In this document: positions 58,812-64,000 of the stretch, one piece after another
Layout of the letters: every line of letters begins with the position of its first letter
Numbering within the stretch: the stretch's first letter is position 1
Assembly: GCF_028735875.1 (NCBI RefSeq)
Contig: NZ_CP117834.1
Location: 1,538,001 to 1,602,000 of the forward strand
Length of the DNA stretch: 64,000 nt
Source: Shouchella hunanensis
GTDB lineage: Bacteria; Bacillota; Bacilli; Bacillales; Bacillaceae_D
Direction: 5' to 3'
The notes under the pieces: generated by a model
The model's database searches: none
What the model was told of the DNA's origin: nothing
What the model saw: the letters and a program-made list of their open reading frames with translations, nothing else
Translations under genes and position numbers: made by a program

Positions 58812-59368
58812 TGACACTAACTGTGCAGTTTCTATCAATGTTATCAATGGCCGCGATGGGCGTATGGCTCGGAGCGGCTTTAGATACCTATCATCGGTTT
58901 ATTGGTAAGAAACATTCCTTCGACATTCAAACAGCAGTAGCAGATTTTTGTTTTTGGACGGTACAGGCTCTACTCGTTTTCTATATCCTTTATCAGGTTA
59001 ATTTTGGAGAAGTTCGCATTTTTGTATTCATTGCTTTGATGCTAGGGTTTGCTGCATATCAAGCAATGTTTAAACATGTATACAACAAAATTCTTACCGG
59101 GATCATCTTTTTCTTCAAAAAACTTTTCGCTTTCTTAGTGTATGTTATAAAGACGCTATTGTTTAATCCTGTAAAATGGTTATTGCACATTTGTAGGCGT
59201 TTCGCTATGATGATAGTACTTACATTGTGGAGTCTTATCTTCTATTTGTTATGGAAACCACTTTATTTTGTCCTGTCTCTTCTAGGCGTTGTCAAAGTTG
59301 CCAAGAAAGGACAGCCTATCTTTGGAAAAATAAAGGGTTTCTGCGACCGTTTAATGAAGAAGAAGTAG
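58811..59368 (+). CDS. yabQ: sporulation membrane protein YabQ
   Basis: 185 aa with five or so membrane helices (first about 5-28). Opens LTVQFLSMLSMAAMGVWLGAALDTYHRF, typical of YabQ; a basic C-terminus ends LMKKK. Mother-cell protein needed for cortex formation in B. subtilis. Between yabP and divIC. Confidence 0.92.
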   Translation: MTLTVQFLSMLSMAAMGVWLGAALDTYHRFIGKKHSFDIQTAVADFCFWTVQALLVFYILYQVNFGEVRIFVFIALMLGFAAYQAMFKHVYNKILTGIIFFFKKLFAFLVYVIKTLLFNPVKWLLHICRRFAMMIVLTLWSLIFYLLWKPLYFVLSLLGVVKVAKKGQPIFGKIKGFCDRLMKKK

Positions 59369-59379
59369 GGGTGAGTAGT

Positions 59380-59757
59380 GTGGCGTCTAAACGAGCAACA
59401 ATCAGAGAAATTGATACAAAGTATATGGAACAACGGCAGCAGGAGTTAGATCGACAATCAAAGCGACGTAAAGGGTTATACAGACGCTTAACATTTATGG
59501 GCGTCGTGTTTGGGGTTCTAATGATTGTATGCGGTATTACCTTGTTTAAACAATCGGCTCAAATTAGCGAGAAAAAGGCAGAGGTTGAGAGTTTGCAAAC
59601 CGAGCAAGCAACGTTATTGGAAGAACGAGATTTCTTAAAGCAAGAGATTGAAAACTATCAAGACGTAGAGTATATTATGGAAATTGCAAGAAGAGATTAT
59701 TTCCTTACATTGCCTGGTGAGCAAAGAATTAACGTAACGAAGCAAAACAGCGATTGA
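59380..59757 (+). CDS. divIC: cell-division protein DivIC (FtsB-like)
   Basis: 125-aa septal protein. A short cytoplasmic segment with RRKGLYRRLTFMGVVF leads into one membrane helix (about 40-60) and an extracytoplasmic coiled coil (about 63-100). Works with DivIB and FtsL. GTG 59380 follows AGGGGTGAG; an in-frame GTG at 59371 lies within that ribosome site. Confidence 0.93.
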   Translation: MASKRATIREIDTKYMEQRQQELDRQSKRRKGLYRRLTFMGVVFGVLMIVCGITLFKQSAQISEKKAEVESLQTEQATLLEERDFLKQEIENYQDVEYIMEIARRDYFLTLPGEQRINVTKQNSD

Positions 59758-59783
59758 CACGTTTTTTTGCTGTCGAGTATAAT
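59754..59783 (+). promoter_or_regulatory. SigA promoter for yabR
   Basis: TTGACA (59754-59759), 18-base spacer, TATAAT (59778-59783), overlapping the divIC stop. Confidence 0.75.
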
Positions 59784-59833
59784 GTTTTCAAGTATGGAAT
59801 TTACCTAAAATTTTAAGGAGGATGTACGTTTTC

Positions 59834-60295
59834 ATGTCCATAGAAGCAGGCAGCAAGCTGCAAGGCAAGGTTACTGGTATTACACACTTTGGTGCATTCG
59901 TTGAATTACCAGAAGGAAAAACAGGACTTGTGCACATTAGTGAGGTTGCGGATCACTATGTTAAAGATATTAATGAACTATTAAAAGTCGGCGATGAGGT
60001 TACCGTTAAAGTCGTCAATGTAGAAAATGATGGCAAAATCGGACTCTCTATCCGCAAGGCTATTGACAAACCAGTAGAAGAAAAGAGACCGCCTCGTCCG
60101 TCTCGCCCTTCTCATTCTGATTCACCGCGTCCGAATCGTCAGTCAGGTGGTTTCCGAGGTGGAAGTAAACCGCGTGTCACACCATCTTTTGAAGATAAGA
60201 TGAGCCGTTTCTTAAAAGATAGTGAGGAACGCCTAACAACGATTAAACGTCAAACAGAATCAAAACGTGGCGGCAGAGGTGCGAAACGAGGTTAG
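59834..60295 (+). CDS. yabR: S1-domain RNA-binding protein YabR
   Basis: 153 aa. S1 domain (residues 1-75: KLQGKVTGITHFGAFVELPEGKTGLVHISEVADHYVKDI, quoted in short pieces: VTGITHFGAFVELPEG, GLVHISEVADHYVKDI) and a basic Arg/Ser/Gly-rich tail (about 80-153). I chose ATG 59834 because relatives begin MSIEAGSK; ATG 59822 directly abuts AGGAGG. The likely role is RNA binding at the ribosome, not determined. Confidence 0.93.
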   Translation: MSIEAGSKLQGKVTGITHFGAFVELPEGKTGLVHISEVADHYVKDINELLKVGDEVTVKVVNVENDGKIGLSIRKAIDKPVEEKRPPRPSRPSHSDSPRPNRQSGGFRGGSKPRVTPSFEDKMSRFLKDSEERLTTIKRQTESKRGGRGAKRG

Positions 60296-60346
60296 CATGC
60301 AGCTTGTGTAACGTATCGTCCGTTATATAGAACGAATGGTTAAGAG

Positions 60347-60374
60347 AAAGAGTGAAAAGATCACTCTTTTTTCT
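60347..60374 (+). terminator. yabR terminator
   Basis: AAGAGTGA / TCACTCTT stem, 5-base loop, T-rich tail. Confidence 0.8.
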
Positions 60375-60435
60375 TTTAATTCCTATTGACTTCAATAAAA
60401 AAAAGAAGTATATTAATAAGCGTCGTGAAAAACAT

Positions 60436-60509
60436 GGCGGTGTAGCTCAGCTGGCTAGAGCGTACGGTTCATACCCGTGAGGTCGGGGGTTCGATCCCCT
60501 CCGCCGCTA
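60436..60509 (+). tRNA. tRNA-Met(CAU), elongator
   Basis: 74-base cloverleaf: acceptor GGCGGTG / CGCCGCT, D-arm GCTC-AGCTGGCTA-GAGC, anticodon arm TACGG-TTCATAC-CCGTG with CAT, T-arm GGGGG-TTCGATC-CCCTC. The acceptor pairing and lack of the initiator's CGCGGGG end mark it as elongator rather than initiator. CCA is not encoded. The same tRNA-Met precedes spoIIE in B. subtilis. Confidence 0.97.
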
Positions 60510-60515
60510 TCAAAG

Positions 60516-60552
60516 AAAAAAGATGACTCTCATAAAGAGGGTCATCTTTTTT
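60516..60552 (+). terminator. tRNA-Met terminator
   Basis: AAAAAGATGACTCTC / GAGGGTCATCTTTTT stem with a T tail. Confidence 0.88.
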
Positions 60553-60753
60553 ATGTTATAGCTAGTGTGATGGATGATGGTAGAACCCATTTTTCTATTC
60601 TTAAACGTACTTTTGTCCGTCATTTGTTGGCAAAGGTAGTGTAAACTAGCAAGAATATGCTAGTCACCTTCTTAAAATTCTTACTTTTTGTGATTTTTTT
60701 TTGCTAGTTAAGCCGAAGAAGGTCGAAAGTCTTTTTTAACGCGTTACGTAATT

Positions 60754-60786
60754 CTGACAAATTCTGTTCTTTACAGTTGGTATAGT
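60754..60786 (+). promoter_or_regulatory. Spo0A-dependent SigA promoter for spoIIE
   Basis: CTGACA (60754-60759) and TATAGT (60781-60786) are separated by 21 bases, the same unusual spacing as the B. subtilis spoIIE promoter, which needs Spo0A-P. A 0A-box-like GGTCGAA lies at 60721-60727. The rest of the 60553-60753 gap shows no gene. Confidence 0.75.
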
Positions 60787-60821
60787 GACACTACGATATC
60801 TAAATAGGTGGTGGCGCAATC

Positions 60822-63341
60822 GTGAAAACAGAGAAGTCAAACGGAACGCTTTTAGCTACAGGTGCTTTTGAAAGAATAAATCATGTACAAGCCCGGTTAC
60901 AAGTAAGTGGACAAGCTTTGAAAAACATGAGCAAAACACTTTTCTTTGAATGGGGTTTATTAATCGCTCTTGTTGGTTTTCTTCTAGGAAGAGCGATGAT
61001 CTTAGCTGAGCTTACACCGTTTATCTTGCCATTTTTGGCTTCGGTCTTTTTACTGCGACGAAATCATGCTCTGATAGCTAGTATAGCGTTACTAGCGGGT
61101 ACAGTATTTAGTTATCATGGAGAAATCTTCTTTGCTTTAATAGGAATGGCAATCTTTCTTTTATTATATAGAGGTGCCAAAACATTTTTGGATCAACCAG
61201 GAAAAGCCCTACCTTACTTAGTCTTTGGGGCGAGTATACTGACTCGACTTGGTTTAGTATTTGTCACAACTGGAACGATTAGTCAGTATGCCTTAATGAT
61301 GGCAACCGTTGAGGCAGGCTTAAGCTTTATTTTGACAATGATCTTCGTACAGAGCATTCCGCTTATTACGGGAAAACGGGGCGGACAAGCTTTGCGAAAC
61401 GAGGAGATTATCTGTCTTATTATTTTGCTTGCTTCCGTCATGACGGGGACGATAGGGTGGGCATTAAATGATGTTGTCATGCAGCATAGTCTTGCTCGCT
61501 ACTTAGTGCTAATCTTCGCATTTGTAGGCGGTGCGGCGATTGGGTCTACCGTAGGTGTTGTAACGGGATTAATTTTGAGTTTGGCTAGTGTGGCGAGCTT
61601 GTATCAAATGAGTTTGCTTGCATTTGCTGGTTTATTAGGTGGTTTACTAAAAGAAGGAAACCGTATCGGTGTTGCCTTTGGGCTACTAGTTGGTACCTTA
61701 TTAATAGGACTGTATGGGGATGGAGGCGGCAGTATTTTCGCTACTGTAGCCGAAACAGGTATTGCCATTGCGCTATTTCTACTGACCCCAAGAAGTTGGC
61801 TTCGATCAATAGCAAAGTATATACCTGGTACTGTTGAACACGCTCAAGAACAACAGCAGTACTTACGAAAAGTTCGAGATGCAACAGCAGGACGAGTCGA
61901 GCGCTTCTCTTCGCTTTTCCAAACGCTATCGAACAGCTTTAAAGTCCAGCAAAAAAGTGATGAAGAACAACATTCAAACGATGTGGATGTGTTGCTTAGT
62001 CACGTCACGGAAAAAACATGCCAAACGTGTATGATGAAGGAAAAATGTTGGGTTCAAAATTTTAATCAAACGTACGATTCAATGGCGAAGATGGTTGAAC
62101 ATATTGAAGTGAATGGGACAATGAATGATCCGAAATTGCAACGTCAGTGGAGAAGCCATTGTCGCAAGCCTGATCAAGTTATTGCAGCGATTCATATGGA
62201 GACAAATCAATATCGAGCTAATAAAGAATTAAAACGGCAAGTTCAGGAAAGCCAGCGCTTAGTAGCAGATCAATTATTAGGGGTATCTAGAGTGATGGGG
62301 GATTTCGCTAAAGAAATTCAAAAAGAAAAGCAGCCTCATTTAATTCAAGAAGAATATATGGTCGATGCATTGCGTGGTGCGGGAATTGATGTTGGTCATA
62401 TCGACATTTATAGTATTGAAAGTGGGCGAATTGAAATTGAAATGAGCGTTCAATGTGATCATGATAATGGCGAGGCTGAAAAAATTATTGCACCGATGCT
62501 GTCAGACTTAGTAAAGGAGACCATCATATTAAAACGGGAGGAACCGCGTTTTTACGCAAATGGCTACAGTCATCTATCATTTGGTTCCGCTCAAGCATTT
62601 GTTATGGAATCAGGTGTAGCAAAAGTTGCAAAAGGAGGCGAATGGTTATCCGGGGACAATTATTCGATGATTGAGCTCAATAGCGATAAATATGCCATTG
62701 CTATTAGTGATGGGATGGGGAATGGTGAGAAAGCGTACTTAGAGAGTAGTGAAACGTTGGCACTTTTGCAAAAGGTACTTCAATCGGGTATAGAAGAAAC
62801 CGTAGCGATTAAGTCAGTGAACTCCATTTTGTCTCTGCGCAATACAGAGGAAATGTTCTCGACATTAGATCTGGCGATGATTGATATGAACGATGCACAC
62901 GCTAAATTTCTGAAAATTGGATCGACACCGAGTTTCATAAAGCGTGGAAACCGAGTATCAAAAGTGGAAGCTGGTAACTTACCGATGGGGATTATTCCCG
63001 AATTTGAAGTGGAAGTCGTGCAAGAGCAACTGCGAGATGGCGATTTACTTATTATGTGTAGCGATGGTGTGCTAGAAGCGAAGCGGTCTGTTGAGAACCG
63101 AGAACAGTGGATGAAGCGAATTATTTCTGAGATCGCAACAGACGATCCGCAAGAAGTTGCCGATATTATTTTGGAGCGGGTTATTCGCTCAGAGGATGGA
63201 AACATTATAGAAGATGACATGACGATTGTCGTCACACAAATAAAGCTACACAAGCCGAAGTGGACTTCCATTCCTATTCATCCTAAAGTTCAGAAGCAAA
63301 AGAAAGGCAGAGCGTTCTTTAAGCAAGCAACTGGAACGTAA
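60822..63341 (+). CDS. spoIIE: stage II sporulation protein E (PP2C-type phosphatase)
   Basis: 839 aa. About ten N-terminal membrane helices (about 45-330), a central regulatory/FtsZ-interacting region (about 335-590; includes CQTCMMKEKCW) and a C-terminal PP2C phosphatase (about 595-815) with metal-binding aspartates in ISDGMGNG (D630) and CSDGVLEAK (D748). Dephosphorylates SpoIIAA-P to release SigF in the forespore and shifts FtsZ to the pole. GTG start after AGGTGGTGG. Confidence 0.97.
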   Translation: MKTEKSNGTLLATGAFERINHVQARLQVSGQALKNMSKTLFFEWGLLIALVGFLLGRAMILAELTPFILPFLASVFLLRRNHALIASIALLAGTVFSYHGEIFFALIGMAIFLLLYRGAKTFLDQPGKALPYLVFGASILTRLGLVFVTTGTISQYALMMATVEAGLSFILTMIFVQSIPLITGKRGGQALRNEEIICLIILLASVMTGTIGWALNDVVMQHSLARYLVLIFAFVGGAAIGSTVGVVTGLILSLASVASLYQMSLLAFAGLLGGLLKEGNRIGVAFGLLVGTLLIGLYGDGGGSIFATVAETGIAIALFLLTPRSWLRSIAKYIPGTVEHAQEQQQYLRKVRDATAGRVERFSSLFQTLSNSFKVQQKSDEEQHSNDVDVLLSHVTEKTCQTCMMKEKCWVQNFNQTYDSMAKMVEHIEVNGTMNDPKLQRQWRSHCRKPDQVIAAIHMETNQYRANKELKRQVQESQRLVADQLLGVSRVMGDFAKEIQKEKQPHLIQEEYMVDALRGAGIDVGHIDIYSIESGRIEIEMSVQCDHDNGEAEKIIAPMLSDLVKETIILKREEPRFYANGYSHLSFGSAQAFVMESGVAKVAKGGEWLSGDNYSMIELNSDKYAIAISDGMGNGEKAYLESSETLALLQKVLQSGIEETVAIKSVNSILSLRNTEEMFSTLDLAMIDMNDAHAKFLKIGSTPSFIKRGNRVSKVEAGNLPMGIIPEFEVEVVQEQLRDGDLLIMCSDGVLEAKRSVENREQWMKRIISEIATDDPQEVADIILERVIRSEDGNIIEDDMTIVVTQIKLHKPKWTSIPIHPKVQKQKKGRAFFKQATGT

Positions 63342-63404
63342 GCGTATAAAAGCGTACCTTCATGGCGATGCTTGTAAGACTAAAAGCTAGCTGGAGGGAA
63401 TGCA

Positions 63405-64000
63405 ATGAAAGGGACTTTAAAGCAAATCTTACTGATAACAGATGGCTATTCAAATGATGGAGAAGATCCAATCGCGATTGCTCGACTAGCACAGGAGTTC
63501 GGAATCGCCGTCAACGTCATCGGTATTATGGGTGATCAAAAAGAAAATGCGCATGGATTAAACGAAGTAGAAGCGATTGCTGATGCTGGTGGCGGTGTAA
63601 GTGAGATTGTATATGCAAGACAATTATCGCAAACGGTTCAAGTGGTGACGCAGAAAGCGATGACGCAAACTTTACATGGCGTTATTAACCAAGAGTTAAA
63701 GCAAATCTTAGGTAAAGGAGAAGAAATGGATTCACTTCCCCCTGAAAAAAGAGGCGAGGTAATGGAGGTCGTAGACGAAATTAGTGAAACGGCTCATTTA
63801 GAAGTCTGTATTCTCATTGATACGAGTGCTAGTATGGCGAATAAACTTACTAAAGTTCAAGAAGCATTGGAAGATCTTTCAATTGGTTTACACTCTAGAA
63901 CCGGGGATACGTCTTTCGCTGTTTATACATTTCCTGGACGAAAATATCCAATCGAAAAAGTAATGGATTTTTCGCCGACGTTAAACCGTTTAACGAAATT
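63405..64000 (+). CDS. yabS: VWA-domain protein YabS, 3' truncated by the window
   Basis: Reads MKGTLKQILLITDGYSNDGEDP and runs to the window end (198 residues visible). The region about 131-198 has a von Willebrand factor A fold with a MIDAS motif DTSAS (D139). Usual length is about 240 aa. GGAGGGAA precedes the ATG. In B. subtilis yabS follows spoIIE; function unknown. Confidence 0.88.
   Translation, partial: MKGTLKQILLITDGYSNDGEDPIAIARLAQEFGIAVNVIGIMGDQKENAHGLNEVEAIADAGGGVSEIVYARQLSQTVQVVTQKAMTQTLHGVINQELKQILGKGEEMDSLPPEKRGEVMEVVDEISETAHLEVCILIDTSASMANKLTKVQEALEDLSIGLHSRTGDTSFAVYTFPGRKYPIEKVMDFSPTLNRLTK

Noticed and set aside
62780-63271. 163-codon minus-strand open frame in spoIIE
   Set aside because: Antisense to the conserved PP2C domain; Ser-rich shadow.

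Overview
The window is chromosomal DNA of an endospore-forming member of the Bacillaceae. Spore genes (yabG, sspF, spoVG, fin, spoVT, yabP, yabQ, spoIIE) and housekeeping genes appear in the order of the origin-proximal 'yaa/yab' region of Bacillus subtilis. The moderate A+T content, the frequent GTG/TTG starts with strong AGGAGG-type ribosome sites, and the accessory genes suggest an alkaliphilic or halotolerant bacillus (Alkalihalobacillus/Shouchella-like). That last placement is inference.

Layout. 1-6.5 kb: yaaO (5' truncated)-tmk-darA-holB-ricT-yabA-trmN6-yazA-rsmI, then abrB on the opposite strand; yaaR, expected between darA and holB, is missing. 6.8-9.6 kb: a nurA-herA DNA end-processing pair inserted between abrB and metS. 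9.65-11.9 kb: a T-box riboswitch with an AUG specifier, then metS. 12-29 kb: a large carbohydrate-uptake island between metS and tatD. It holds a LacI regulator behind a promoter with a CcpA cre site and a 14-bp palindrome, two extracellular solute-binding proteins (one a 960-residue multidomain protein), two pairs of ABC permeases with no ATPase, an NHL/TPR/Yip1 membrane protein, a DUF5696-like secreted protein, a GH144-like glycosidase and a GH35 enzyme. 29-31.7 kb: an ABC-F ribosome-protection ATPase behind a short leader ORF and terminator, then a universal stress protein on the minus strand.

31.8-48.9 kb returns to conserved synteny: tatD, yabE, rnmV, rsmA, yabG, veg, sspF, a 27-codon ORF, ispE, purR, ridA, spoVG, glmU, prs, ctc, pth, fin, mfd, spoVT. 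49-51.5 kb: an accessory pocket with two Yip1-family membrane proteins and a murG-type glycosyltransferase. 51.6-64 kb: yabM, mazG (yabN), rqcP, then an inserted HAD phosphatase, 2-hydroxyacid dehydrogenase, Fur-box-linked ferredoxin-NADP reductase and an unknown protein, then yabP, yabQ, divIC, yabR, an elongator tRNA-Met, spoIIE, and yabS cut by the window end.

How the genes work together. The core supplies nucleotides and replication (tmk, holB, yabA, prs, purR), tRNA/rRNA maturation (trmN6, rsmI, rsmA, rnmV, pth, metS), translation rescue (rqcP), envelope precursors (glmU, ispE, murG, yabM) and sporulation control. The sugar island looks like one co-oriented regulon: cre-mediated catabolite control, oligosaccharide capture and import, and two cytoplasmic glycosidases. 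GH144-like plus GH35 makes a beta-1,2-glucan-type substrate plausible but unproven. No CRISPR array, insertion sequence, prophage or rRNA operon was seen.
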